From: Tropicimonas sp. IMCC34043
GTDB lineage: Bacteria; Pseudomonadota; Alphaproteobacteria; Rhodobacterales; Rhodobacteraceae
Assembly: GCF_003390845.1 (NCBI RefSeq)
Contig: NZ_QMEK01000002.1
Location: 434,001-498,000 of the forward strand
Direction: 5' to 3'
DNA length: 64,000 bases
In this document: positions 33,792 through 42,342 of the stretch, piece by piece
Layout: each line of letters opens with the position of its first letter
How positions within the stretch are numbered: position 1 is the stretch's first letter
Notes under the pieces: model-generated
The model's database searches: none
Seen by the model: the letters and a program-made list of their open reading frames with translations, nothing else
Told to the model about the DNA's origin: nothing
Translations under genes and position numbers: made by a program

Positions 33792-33853
33792 ACGAACGAG
33801 CTTTCGATTTGACGAACGATTGCGGTTCGTTCATTTTATCGAACGATGTTCGA
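33792..33853. promoter_or_regulatory. Repeat-rich operator between the XRE-cupin gene and azlCD
   Basis: ACGAACGA occurs at 33792-33799 and 33812-33819, exactly 20 bp apart, TTCGTTC (the reverse) at 33826-33832, and TCGAAC-GAT-GTTCGA, a near-perfect palindrome, at 33839-33853. The boxes overlap a plus-strand TTGACG -35 (33809-33814) and a minus-strand TTATAT -10 candidate. The region is AT-rich against its surroundings. Confidence 0.72.
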
Positions 33854-33877
33854 ATTGAAAAGCGGGAGTGGGGGCCG

Positions 33878-34612
33878 ATGGAGCCGCTATTGTCAGAGGT
33901 GTCAAGGCCCGGGGCCACAGCGAGCGGCGCCGAGTTTCGCGCCGGTCTGCGCGAGGTCATGCCGTTGGCGCTGGGGGTGGCGATCTATGGGCTGGCCTTC
34001 GGGCTGCTTGCGGCGCAGGCGCGGATGGACGGGCTTGCCACCGGGATCATGGGCGCGGTGGTCTTTGCCGGCTCGTCGCAGATCGTGGCGGTCGAGCGGG
34101 TGGTCACGGGTGCCGGCGCCGCGGCGGCGCTGGCCGCGGGCATCGCGCTGAACCTGCGGTTGCTGCTGATCACCGCGTCGCTGCGCGAGGAGCTTTCGGG
34201 GCGGCCCTGGTGGCAGATCCTTCTCGGCGTGCATCTGGCCACGGACGAGAACTGGGCGCTGATGCACGCGACCCGCGCCCGCGGGCGGGCGGTGGGATAC
34301 TGGTATCTGGTTGGCGGCGGGGTCGGGATCTTTGCGGCCTGGGTCGCGGCGACGGCGACGGGGGCCATGCTGGCCGGCGCGATCCCCGAGCCGCGCGCCT
34401 TCGGGCTCGATTTCGCCTTTGTCGCGGCCTTCGTGGCGATTCTGCGCAATCTGTGGCGGGGGTCCGGGGACGCGCTGCCCTGGGGGGCGGCAGTCGGGGC
34501 GACGGCAGCGTTGGTGCTGGTGACGCCGATCGAGCCGTCCTGGGCGCTGGCCTGCGGCGGGGTCGCGGGCGCGGTAATTGCGGGGCTGCGCAGGGGCCGG
34601 GACGATGGCTGA
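33878..34612 (+). CDS. azlC: AzlC family branched-chain amino acid exporter, large subunit
   Basis: 244 aa inner-membrane protein of the AzlC/BrnF family, which with AzlD/BrnE exports branched-chain amino acids or analogues. LALGVAIYGLAFGLLAAQ starts the fold, and VFAGSSQIVAVERV is the family signature. The ATG at 33878 follows GGGAG; the open frame to 33809 runs through the operator and is not used. It overlaps azlD by 8 bp. Confidence 0.92.
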   Translation: MEPLLSEVSRPGATASGAEFRAGLREVMPLALGVAIYGLAFGLLAAQARMDGLATGIMGAVVFAGSSQIVAVERVVTGAGAAAALAAGIALNLRLLLITASLREELSGRPWWQILLGVHLATDENWALMHATRARGRAVGYWYLVGGGVGIFAAWVAATATGAMLAGAIPEPRAFGLDFAFVAAFVAILRNLWRGSGDALPWGAAVGATAALVLVTPIEPSWALACGGVAGAVIAGLRRGRDDG

Positions 34613-34910
34613 GCCGGGGGGCGTTTCGGCCGGGCTGATCGCGGCGCTGGCGCTGGCGACGTTCGCGATCCGGCTTGGCGGCTATCTGCTGGGTGCCCGG
34701 CTGCCGGTGGACGGGCCCTGGGCGCGGGGCTTTGCGGCGCTGCCGGGCTGTCTGATCGCATCCCTGCTGAGCGTGCTGCTGTTGCAGGGCGGTCCGGCCG
34801 AGTGGGGTGCCGCGGCGGTGGCCGCAGGGGTCGCGATGGCAAGCCGCAGCCTGCCCTTGACCATGGTCGCGGGGATCGCGGCGATCTGTGCCCTGCGGCT
34901 GGTGCTGTGA
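34605..34910 (+). CDS. azlD: AzlD family transporter subunit
   Basis: 101 aa with four predicted helices, the small partner of AzlC. FAIRLGGYLLGARL and VAMASRSLPLTMVAGI are family-typical. The ATG at 34605 lies inside the end of azlC (8-bp overlap), so the subunits are made in a coupled way. It converges on the OsmC gene 9 bp later. Confidence 0.9.
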   Translation: MAEPGGVSAGLIAALALATFAIRLGGYLLGARLPVDGPWARGFAALPGCLIASLLSVLLLQGGPAEWGAAAVAAGVAMASRSLPLTMVAGIAAICALRLVL

Positions 34911-34919
34911 GCCCGCGGC

Positions 34920-35387
34920 CTAGGCTTCGGTCTCGAAGTGCGGCTCGCAGGTCACCGGAAAGCTCACCGACCGGGCGATGAAACAGACCCGGTGGATGCG
35001 GTGGTGGATCGCCTCGGCCTCGGTCATGTCGGCGCCGGGGCGCAGGGTGATCCGCGGCCGCAGCGTCGCCGACACGAACCGTCCGGCGCCGTCCGGGGTC
35101 AGATCGCCGAGGCCGACCGGGCTGTCCTCGTACCCCGTCACGACGATCCCCGCGTCCGAGGCATAGTGCAGATACCACAGCATGTGGCAGGCCGAGAGCG
35201 CCGACAGCAGCATGTCTTCGGGGTTCATCCGCCCCGGATCGCCGCCCAGCAGCGGGTCGTTCGAACATTGCAGCCGCGGCTTGCCGGGGATCGCAACGTC
35301 CCAGGTGCGGTCATAGGCGCGATAGCTTGCGGTGCCCTCGCCGCGGTTGCCGGTCCAGACGATGCGCGAGGTATAGCTGTGGGTCAT
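34920..35387 (-). CDS. OsmC family peroxiredoxin-like protein
   Basis: 155 aa cytosolic OsmC/Ohr-fold protein that can reduce organic hydroperoxides through a cysteine pair. The two conserved cysteines are in LSACHMLWYLH and HRVCFIARSVS, and the N-terminal YRAYDRTWDVAIPGKP is typical of a distinct OsmC subgroup. It lies 45 bp downstream of imuB on the same strand and may be cotranscribed with that damage-inducible gene. Confidence 0.9.
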   Translation of the reverse strand: MTHSYTSRIVWTGNRGEGTASYRAYDRTWDVAIPGKPRLQCSNDPLLGGDPGRMNPEDMLLSALSACHMLWYLHYASDAGIVVTGYEDSPVGLGDLTPDGAGRFVSATLRPRITLRPGADMTEAEAIHHRIHRVCFIARSVSFPVTCEPHFETEA

Positions 35388-35432
35388 GGCATTCTCTCTT
35401 TGCGGTCTGCTTGCACGATACGGCGGCCTCGG

Positions 35433-37139
35433 TCACGCGAAGATCCCCTGACAGAACCAGCCGGCCGACAGCGCGCCGCCATGGGCATAATAGATCCAGA
35501 GCCGATCGCCGGTGTCGGCCACGATGTCCCAGTAGTCGCGGGTGCCCGAGCGCCACTCGGGCTCGTCGAGCCACCATTCCGGGGCGATCCGTTCGGGGCC
35601 GATGGCGCGTGCCAGCGCCAGATCGCGGCGGCGCCAGCGGAACCGGGCGGGCGGGCGCGTGCCGGTGCCCTGGGGCACCTGCACCGGTTCGGGCCGGAAC
35701 AGCACCAGAGGACGCGGGCGCGGCGGCACCGGCGGCCAGTCGCTCGCAGGTTCGGACCAGGCGACGGCGCGGATCAGGGTGGTCTTCTCGGGGATGTGGC
35801 TGTCGCCGGGATGGATCCGGGTGATCGCGTCCAGCCCGACCCGGGCGCCGAGCCGGCCGATCAGATCGTCGAGCAGCGGTCCGGCGCGCCGCCGGGCAGC
35901 CAGCCCCATGGCCTCGGCCGTCGCCTCGGCATGGCCGCGGGGCTGGGTGGCATGGACCGGCTCGGTCAGCGTCGCTTCAAGCCGCAGCGCGTCGATGCCG
36001 GGGCCGGCGTCGATCTGATCGAGCTTCATCGCCAGCAGCGGGCGCAGCCGCTCGGGATCGGCCGAGGCGCGGGCCAGCCCGACCTCGACCGTCTGCCTGG
36101 AATGGTCGCAACGCAACACCTGCAGCTGCAGCCGGCGCGCGCCCTGACCCTTGTCGCGCAGCCGCGCCGCAAGCGGCGGCAGCAGCCGGTCGATGCCGGC
36201 CTGCAGGTCGGTGATCAGCCCGATCGGTTCGGGCAGCGACAGGCGCACGGCAAAGCGGGCGGGCGGACGCGCGGGCGAGACCGGCTCGGGCACCATGCCG
36301 AGCGCCTGATCGAGCCGCAGCACCAGATCGCGCCCGAACCGGCGGGTCAGTCCGGCGCGGGGCTGGCCCACCAGATCGTCGATCCGGCGCAGGCCGAGCC
36401 GGGCAAGCTGGGCCACCGTGTCGGGCGGCAGGCGCAGCGCGGCGACGGGCAGGGCGCCGATGGCACCAAAGGTCTGGCCCGGCGCCACGATCAGGCCCGG
36501 TACAGGCGTCGGGGCGGGCGCCTGACCCGCGTGGGTCCGGTCCCCCGCCCGGTCGCGTCCCCATTGCCGCCGCCGTGCCGCGCGCGAACGGGTGGCCCGC
36601 GCCTCCTGGTCGATGTCGTCGCCCGAGCGGACCCCCGACCGGACCCCCGACCGGGCGCCCGCCTGCCCGCCGAAGCGTGCCAGCGCCCAGGCCGCGCCGA
36701 CGGTATCGGCAAGGGCTGCCTGCGGGCTCAGCCCCAGATCGGCGCAATCCTGTTCGATCAGCGCCATCACTGCCGCCTCGCCGCCGAACAGGTGGGCGCA
36801 GCCGGTCAGGTCGATCACCAGCGCGTCAGGTGGAACTTCGGCCACCCAGGGCGAGAACCGGCCGGCCCAGCGGCGCAGCCCGGCCAGAAAGGCGGCCTCG
36901 GCCGGGGGATCGGCCGGGCGGGTGACAAGATCCGGGCACATGGCCTGGGCATCGCGCAACGGCTGGCCGGTGGCGAGCCCCGCGGCCGAGGCAGCAGGGC
37001 TGAGCGCGCTCAGGATCTGGCGGCCGGCCGCGTCGGCCACCACCGCGAAAGGCGCGTCAATCGGGCCGCGGCCAAGCCGCAGCAGCCGCTCCGCCGCCAG
37101 GCGGGGGAACCAGAGTGAAAGGATCCGTCGGGTCGACAT
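35433..37139 (-). CDS. imuB: ImuB, inactive Y-family polymerase of the mutasome
   Basis: 568 aa. ImuB is a Y-family protein without polymerase activity that links ImuA, the beta clamp and DnaE2 in SOS mutagenesis. The N-terminus ILSLWFPRLAAERLL lacks the catalytic aspartate of the DxD-type motif, and VIDLTGCAHLFGG stands where the LDEAF acidic pair should be. GPARPPARF and C-terminal RPLVLFRPEPVQVP are family features. Residues 158-215 are a charged, low-complexity linker with GVRS repeats. A GAAC-N7-GAAC SOS box lies 29 bp upstream. No imuA or dnaE2 is next to it. Confidence 0.92.
   Translation of the reverse strand: MSTRRILSLWFPRLAAERLLRLGRGPIDAPFAVVADAAGRQILSALSPAASAAGLATGQPLRDAQAMCPDLVTRPADPPAEAAFLAGLRRWAGRFSPWVAEVPPDALVIDLTGCAHLFGGEAAVMALIEQDCADLGLSPQAALADTVGAAWALARFGGQAGARSGVRSGVRSGDDIDQEARATRSRAARRRQWGRDRAGDRTHAGQAPAPTPVPGLIVAPGQTFGAIGALPVAALRLPPDTVAQLARLGLRRIDDLVGQPRAGLTRRFGRDLVLRLDQALGMVPEPVSPARPPARFAVRLSLPEPIGLITDLQAGIDRLLPPLAARLRDKGQGARRLQLQVLRCDHSRQTVEVGLARASADPERLRPLLAMKLDQIDAGPGIDALRLEATLTEPVHATQPRGHAEATAEAMGLAARRRAGPLLDDLIGRLGARVGLDAITRIHPGDSHIPEKTTLIRAVAWSEPASDWPPVPPRPRPLVLFRPEPVQVPQGTGTRPPARFRWRRRDLALARAIGPERIAPEWWLDEPEWRSGTRDYWDIVADTGDRLWIYYAHGGALSAGWFCQGIFA
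36628..36651 (-). repeat. Tandem 12-bp repeat inside imuB
   Basis: CGGACCCCCGAC is repeated exactly twice (36628-36639, 36640-36651), with a third degenerate unit CGGGCGCCCGCC (36652-36663). It encodes the RSGV repeats near residues 163-172 of ImuB. It is a candidate for length variation in phase. Confidence 0.75.
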
Positions 37140-37167
37140 CGGGCAGCATCCGGCGCGCGCACAAAAT

Positions 37168-37182
37168 GTTCATGTTATGTTC
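37168..37182 (-). promoter_or_regulatory. SOS box (GAAC-N7-GAAC) upstream of imuB
   Basis: GTTC (37168-37171) and GTTC (37179-37182) are separated by ATGTTAT, so the minus strand reads GAAC-N7-GAAC, the alphaproteobacterial LexA site. It is 29 bp from the imuB ATG. The remaining 170 bp up to the DUF3775 gene show no coding signal. Confidence 0.85.
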
Positions 37183-37352
37183 CATAGTGCGCCCGTCGCC
37201 CCGAAGAGTCGAGTCCGCGCCACCACAGGGCGCGGCGCCGCGGGCCAGCCGCAGGCCCCACCCGCACGGGCGAAAAACAGCAGATCGCGCCACGCGACGC
37301 GCGACACGTTCAACGGTCCGATGTCTGCCTTGATGCGGACGGTCGCGCCGGA

Positions 37353-37679
37353 TCAGCCCCGATCGCGCAGGTGATCCTCGGCATAGGCGACGCTGATCCC
37401 CAGCGCATCCAACCCGTCTTCCAGGAAGCTGGCAAGCTCCGGCATTCCGGCAAGGTAATCCTCGGTCGGTGCACTGCGTTCCTGCTGCGCGGTCGCGATC
37501 GCCTCGTCAAGCTCGTCGACTGAAAAGCTTTCGCGCCCGATCCAGGCGCAAACCACGACGCTTACCTGTTCGTCCTCGTTCAGCCCGGCGATATATCCGC
37601 GCAACTGCGGACTGTCCGACCCGTATTCCCGTGCCAGAGCGATGATCCGCACGACCTTTCCGTCGCTTATGTCGAGCAT
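37353..37679 (-). CDS. DUF3775 family protein
   Basis: 108 aa acidic cytosolic protein. MLDISDGKVVRIIALAREYG opens it, and LNEDEQVSVVVCAWIGRESF, PTEDYLAGMPELASFLEDGL and GISVAYAEDHL match the DUF3775 (PF12616) pattern found in alphaproteobacteria. Function is unknown. The ATG at 37679 begins the conserved part; an upstream open frame to 38189 is antisense noise over an unrelated gap and the rmuC end. Confidence 0.83.
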   Translation of the reverse strand: MLDISDGKVVRIIALAREYGSDSPQLRGYIAGLNEDEQVSVVVCAWIGRESFSVDELDEAIATAQQERSAPTEDYLAGMPELASFLEDGLDALGISVAYAEDHLRDRG

Positions 37680-37923
37680 GGCCGTCGCCTTTCTTATTCT
37701 CCACCTACAATCTCGCGCCGGAGGAAAAGAGGCAAGGGCAATTGCCGGATCCGAGGGGCCAGGCGGGGGAAACACGATCCTCGGGCAGTCCCTTGCCCGG
37801 CCAGACCCGGTTGCCGTCGCCGCGTGCCGCAGGCGCGCGGCAGGGCATGGGTGGGCGATGGCGCATGGAATGCGGCCGCGGCGGGCGGGAGCCCTCGGCC
37901 CCAACCTCTTGCCGCGGCAGCGC

Positions 37924-39120
37924 TCAACTGTCGCGGCGCAGGATCTGCACCGGCGGCCGCGGTGCCAGCGCTGCGCCGGGGGCCGCGCCTTCCTCGGACA
38001 GCCCATCGAAATCGAAGGCTTCCAGCCGCTGCGCCCGGCGGCCCGCCTTTTCGGCACTGATCCGGATCTCGGCAAGATCCTTGCTTGCCTGCGAGAAATG
38101 CCGGTCGAGCGCCTCGACCCGCGCCCCCAGCCGCTCGACGTCGCCAAAGAGCAGCCCCAGTTCGCGCCGGATCGCACCGGCCTGTGCACGCATCCTCGCG
38201 TCCTTCAGAACCGCGCGCAGCGTGTTCAGCGTCGCCATGCAGGTGGTGGGCGAGACGATCCAGACCCGGGCGGCAAAGCCCTCGCGCACCAGTTCGGGGA
38301 AGTTCCCGTGCAGTTCGGCATAGACCGCCTCGGAGGGCAGGAACATCAACGCGCCCTCCGCGGTCTCGCCCTGCAGGATGTATTTCTCGGAAATCGTCCG
38401 GATATGCGTCTTGACCGCCACCCGCATCGCCTTGGCGGCTTCGGTCTGCTCCCAGGGCGTCGTGGCGCGCCGCAGCGCCTCGTAGGCCTCGAGCGGGAAC
38501 TTGCTGTCGATCACGATCGGCCCCGGCGGGTCGGGCAGCTTGATCAGGCAATCGGCCCGCTTGCCGTTCGACAGGGTCGCCTGCCAGACATAGCTGTCGG
38601 CCGGCAGTGCCTTCGAGACGATATCATGCAGCTGGATCTCGCCAAAGGCGCCGCGGGTCTGCTTGTTCGACAGGATGTCCTGCAGGCTCAGCACCTCGCC
38701 CGACAGCTTTTCGATGTTGGACTGGGCCCGGTCGATGGTTTCGAGCCGCCGCTGCAAATCGCCCAGAGACTTCGCGGTGCGGGTCGAACTGCCCTGCAGG
38801 CTTTCGCCCATCCGGGTTGTCACCTCGGCCAGCCGTGCCTCCATCAGTTGCAGAACCTGCGCCTGGGATTGCGCCTGCGCCTCGGATACATGGGTCAGCC
38901 CGCCCGCCAGTTGATGCTGCCCATCCGACATCGCCTGCACCCGCTGCCCAAGCATGCCGACCTCGCGCAGCAGCGGTGCGCTCAGCCGTGCCGCCGCCCC
39001 CGCCCGCTGCACTGCCATGATGAGCAGCGCGAACAGCAGCACCGCCAGAACGATGCCGGCGATCCCGGCCAGGACGGCAGGGTCGGACAGGTCGATCGCC
39101 GCATCATTGACCCGGATCAT
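37924..39120 (-). CDS. rmuC: DNA recombination protein RmuC homologue
   Basis: 398 aa. RmuC limits inversions at short inverted repeats and has a predicted nuclease-like fold. A membrane helix at about 15-37 (VLAGIAGIVLAVLLFALLIM) is followed by a coiled coil (about 60-145), then the conserved domain: NKQTRGAFGEIQL, RADCLIKLPDPPGPIVIDSKFPLEAYE and TISEKYILQGETAEGALMFLP. Length is normal. It lies 10 bp after mutL, forming a likely mutL-rmuC repair operon. Confidence 0.93.
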   Translation of the reverse strand: MIRVNDAAIDLSDPAVLAGIAGIVLAVLLFALLIMAVQRAGAAARLSAPLLREVGMLGQRVQAMSDGQHQLAGGLTHVSEAQAQSQAQVLQLMEARLAEVTTRMGESLQGSSTRTAKSLGDLQRRLETIDRAQSNIEKLSGEVLSLQDILSNKQTRGAFGEIQLHDIVSKALPADSYVWQATLSNGKRADCLIKLPDPPGPIVIDSKFPLEAYEALRRATTPWEQTEAAKAMRVAVKTHIRTISEKYILQGETAEGALMFLPSEAVYAELHGNFPELVREGFAARVWIVSPTTCMATLNTLRAVLKDARMRAQAGAIRRELGLLFGDVERLGARVEALDRHFSQASKDLAEIRISAEKAGRRAQRLEAFDFDGLSEEGAAPGAALAPRPPVQILRRDS

Positions 39121-39130
39121 GGCTGACCAA

Positions 39131-40987
39131 TCATGTGCGGCCGAACAGCCTCTCGATATCCGACAGCTTCAGCTCGACATAGGTCGGCCGGCCATGGTTG
39201 CACTGCCCCGAATGCGGCGTCGCCTCCATCTCGCGCAGCAGCGCGTTCATCTCCTCGGCCCGCATCCGGCGGCCGGAGCGGACCGAGCCATGGCAGGCGA
39301 TGCGGCTCAGCACCGCGTCGATCCGGGCACCGAGGGCCGCGCTTTCACCCAGATCGGCGATCTCGTCGAGGATGTCGGCCAGAAGTGCCGTGGCATCGAC
39401 CTCGCCGAGGATCGCCGGGGTCTCGCGCACCGCAACCGCACCGCCGCCAAAGGGTTCGAGCGTCAGGCCAAGCTGCGCCAGCGTCTCGGCATGGGCCAGC
39501 AGGCGGGCGCAGTCGTCATCGGACAGGGTCACGATCTCGGGGATCAGCAACGCCTGCGCCGCAACGCCATTTTCCGCCATCTGGCGTTTCAGCCGTTCAT
39601 AGACCAGCCGCTCGTGCGCGGCGTGCTGATCGACAATGACGACGCCGTCGGCGGTCTGGGCGATGATGTAATTCTCGTGCACCTGCGCCCGCGCGGCGCC
39701 AAGCGGCCGGTCGGTCGGGTCGGTTGCTGCCTCGGGTTCATAGCGGGCCGAGGGGGGCGCGGCCTCGGCGAACCCCGGTGCCTCGGGGGCGGGCGCCTGC
39801 GCGGCCCAGGCCAGATGCAGGGCACCGGAGGAGGGCCGCTGAACGCCGTAGTCGCGCTGATAGGCCACCGGACCCGACGCTTCGGGCCGCATCGCGCCAA
39901 GCGTCGCGCCCGCCACGGTCGAGGAGGCCCGGTGCCCGGCCTCGGCCAGCGCGTGGCGCAGCGCCGAGACGATCAGCCCGCGCACGAGGCCCGGATCGCG
40001 GAACCGCACCTCGGCCTTGGCCGGGTGGACGTTGACGTCGACAAGCTGCGGGTCGCAATCGACGAACAGGGCGGCGGCAGGATGCCGGTCGCGGCTGAGG
40101 AAATCGGCATAGGCCCCGCGCAGCGCGCCGATCAGCAGCTTGTCGCGAACCGGCCGTCCGTTCACGAACAGGAACTGCGCCACCGCCGCGCCGCGGGAAT
40201 AGGTCGGCAGGGCGGCAAAGCCGGTCAGCCGGATCCCCTCGCGGGTGGCGTCGATCGCGAGCGCGTTGGCGGCAAAATCGGCGCCCAGAACCCGCGCCAG
40301 CCGCCCCTGCAGCGCGTCGAACAGATCCCCGGTCTCGGCATCGGCACGGAACACAATCCGCCCGTCGCCGCCGCCTGTCAGATCGCGCAGGGTGAAGGCA
40401 ACCGAGGGTTCGGCCATGGCGAGCCGCTTGACGATATCGGTCACTGCCTGCGTCTCGGCCCGGTCGGTGCGGAGGAATTTCAGCCGCGCGGGCGTGGCAA
40501 AGAACAGATCGCGCAGCTCGACAATGGTGCCGCGGGTCAGCCCGGCGGGCGAGACCACGCCGCCGGTGCCGCCCTCGACCGCGATCCGGGCGGCCTCGGC
40601 CGCGCCGGTTGCGCGGCTGGTCAGGCTCAGGCGCCCGACGGCGGCAAGCGAGGCCAGCGCCTCGCCGCGAAACCCGAAGGAGCGGATGTCGAGCAGGTCG
40701 GAGCCGTCGATCTTCGAGGTCGCGTGGCGCGCCAGTGCCAGCGGCAGGTCGCAGGCCGGGATGCCGCAGCCGTCGTCGGTGATCCGGATCAGCCGCTTGC
40801 CGCCTTCGGCGATCTCGACCGTAATCCGGCCCGCACCGGCGTCGAGCGCGTTTTCGATCAGCTCCTTGACGGCCGAGGCAGGGCGTTCGACCACTTCGCC
40901 GGCGGCGATCCGGTTGATGACCGTCTCGTCGAGCTGGTGGATCTGGGGGGCGGGATCAACCGCTATGTTGGGGGCCATTGCACGCAT
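39131..40987 (-). CDS. mutL: DNA mismatch repair protein MutL
   Basis: 618 aa. The GHKL ATPase domain has [10 protein letters not shown] and [27 protein letters not shown] and the [10 protein letters not shown] block. The C-terminal domain carries [14 protein letters not shown], which fits the DQHA(X)2E(X)4E endonuclease motif, with [10 protein letters not shown] and QCNHGRPTY completing metal sites. MutL therefore probably nicks the new strand itself, as in species without MutH. ATG 40987 and 40978 are both possible; neither has a clear ribosome site. Confidence 0.95.
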   Translation of the reverse strand: MRAMAPNIAVDPAPQIHQLDETVINRIAAGEVVERPASAVKELIENALDAGAGRITVEIAEGGKRLIRITDDGCGIPACDLPLALARHATSKIDGSDLLDIRSFGFRGEALASLAAVGRLSLTSRATGAAEAARIAVEGGTGGVVSPAGLTRGTIVELRDLFFATPARLKFLRTDRAETQAVTDIVKRLAMAEPSVAFTLRDLTGGGDGRIVFRADAETGDLFDALQGRLARVLGADFAANALAIDATREGIRLTGFAALPTYSRGAAVAQFLFVNGRPVRDKLLIGALRGAYADFLSRDRHPAAALFVDCDPQLVDVNVHPAKAEVRFRDPGLVRGLIVSALRHALAEAGHRASSTVAGATLGAMRPEASGPVAYQRDYGVQRPSSGALHLAWAAQAPAPEAPGFAEAAPPSARYEPEAATDPTDRPLGAARAQVHENYIIAQTADGVVIVDQHAAHERLVYERLKRQMAENGVAAQALLIPEIVTLSDDDCARLLAHAETLAQLGLTLEPFGGGAVAVRETPAILGEVDATALLADILDEIADLGESAALGARIDAVLSRIACHGSVRSGRRMRAEEMNALLREMEATPHSGQCNHGRPTYVELKLSDIERLFGRT

Positions 40988-41028
40988 GCCACAATTTCTA
41001 GCATGCGGGGCTGGCCCCCGCCAATCCC

Positions 41029-42342
41029 CTACTGGCCCAGATCGAGGCCTTCGGGCTTGCCCACGACGACGAATGTCAGCTCGGCGGGGTCGACCAGCTC
41101 GGCCGCCACGCGATTTACCTCCTCGACCGTCACCGAACGGATCTTGTCGTTGCGGGTGCGGACATAATCGATCGGCATGCCGGCGGTCTGCATCCCCGCC
41201 AGGATATTGGCGATTCGCTCGTTTCCGTCAAAGCGCAGCGGGTATTCGCCGGTCAGGTAGGTCTTGGCGCGGTCGAGTTCCTCGGGCGTCACGCCGTCCG
41301 ACGCCAGCTTTTGCCATTCGTCCTCGATGATCCCCAGGGTCTCGCCGACCCGCGCGTTCACCGTCGCGACACTGCCAAGCAGCATGTCGGACAGATCCAT
41401 GGTGTAGAGATAGGCGCCGATCCCATAGGTCAGCCCGCGCTTTTCGCGCACCTCGGCCATCAGCCGCGAGGAAAACCCGTGGCCGCCGAGGATCTGGGTC
41501 AGGATGAAGGCCGGGAAGAAATCGGGATCGTCCATCGCAAGGCCGCGCTGGCCGAAGGTCACCACCGATTGCGGCGTGTCGAAATCGATCACCGTCACCC
41601 CGCCCGGCAGCGCGGGGGCAACCTTGGGCGGCATCGGCGCGCCGCTCGCGGGCAGATCGGCGAGCAGATCGTCGAGCAGGCTTGCAAGGCCCTCGGGGTC
41701 GATGTCGCCCACGGCCGAGACATAGAGCCGGTCGCGCACCATCACCCTGTCCTTGGCCTCGATCAGATCGTCGCGGGTCAGCGCCGAAACGCTGTCCACG
41801 GTGCCCTCGACCGAGGAGCCATAGGGATGGTCGCCAAAGGCGAGGTTCGAGAAGGTGCGGTACGAGATCGACTGCGGATCCATCGTGTCCGATTCGATCC
41901 GCGCCAGCACCTGGCCGCGCACCCGTTCGACCGCGGCGTCATCGAAGCGCGGCTCCAGCAAGGCCTTGCGCAGCAGCGCCAGCGCCTCGTCGCGGTTTTC
42001 GGTCAGCACCCGGGCCGAGATCGAGACGGAATCGGCATCGGCATCGAACCGGAATTCGGCCGCGAGCGATTCGGTCGCCACGGTGAACTGTTCGGCATCC
42101 ATGTCGCCGGCGCCTTCCTCGAGCAGCGCGGACATCAGGTTGATGGCACCGCGCTTGCCCGGCGCATCGAGGCTGGCGCCGCCCTTGAACCGCAGTTCGA
42201 GCGCCAGGAAGGGGATCGAATGTTCCTCGACCAGCCAGGCGTCGATGCCGGCAGGCGAGGTGACATCCTGGATCTCGATCTCGGCGCAAAGCGGCGCGCC
42301 GAGACCAACGAAGGCGACCAGCGCCAGAACGAACCGCTTCAC
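41029..42342 (-). CDS. M16 family peptidase-like protein without the zinc site
   Basis: 437 aa. A signal peptide ([20 protein letters not shown]) precedes two M16 repeats ([45 protein letters not shown]). The catalytic HxxEH of M16 is not present, so it is likely the non-catalytic partner of the upstream M16 protein, as in bacterial heterodimeric pairs. The R/Y-containing VREKRGLTY loop, which helps hold substrate, is kept. The ATG overlaps the upstream M16 stop by 4 bp. Confidence 0.92.
   Translation of the reverse strand: MKRFVLALVAFVGLGAPLCAEIEIQDVTSPAGIDAWLVEEHSIPFLALELRFKGGASLDAPGKRGAINLMSALLEEGAGDMDAEQFTVATESLAAEFRFDADADSVSISARVLTENRDEALALLRKALLEPRFDDAAVERVRGQVLARIESDTMDPQSISYRTFSNLAFGDHPYGSSVEGTVDSVSALTRDDLIEAKDRVMVRDRLYVSAVGDIDPEGLASLLDDLLADLPASGAPMPPKVAPALPGGVTVIDFDTPQSVVTFGQRGLAMDDPDFFPAFILTQILGGHGFSSRLMAEVREKRGLTYGIGAYLYTMDLSDMLLGSVATVNARVGETLGIIEDEWQKLASDGVTPEELDRAKTYLTGEYPLRFDGNERIANILAGMQTAGMPIDYVRTRNDKIRSVTVEEVNRVAAELVDPAELTFVVVGKPEGLDLGQ

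Noticed and set aside
34938..37118. 726-codon plus-strand open frame over imuB
   Set aside because: Antisense shadow of imuB with no recognisable domain or ribosome site.
37680..37923. Gene between DUF3775 and rmuC
   Set aside because: The long minus-strand frame across it belongs to neither family and is shadow sequence; nothing else was seen in this 244-bp gap.
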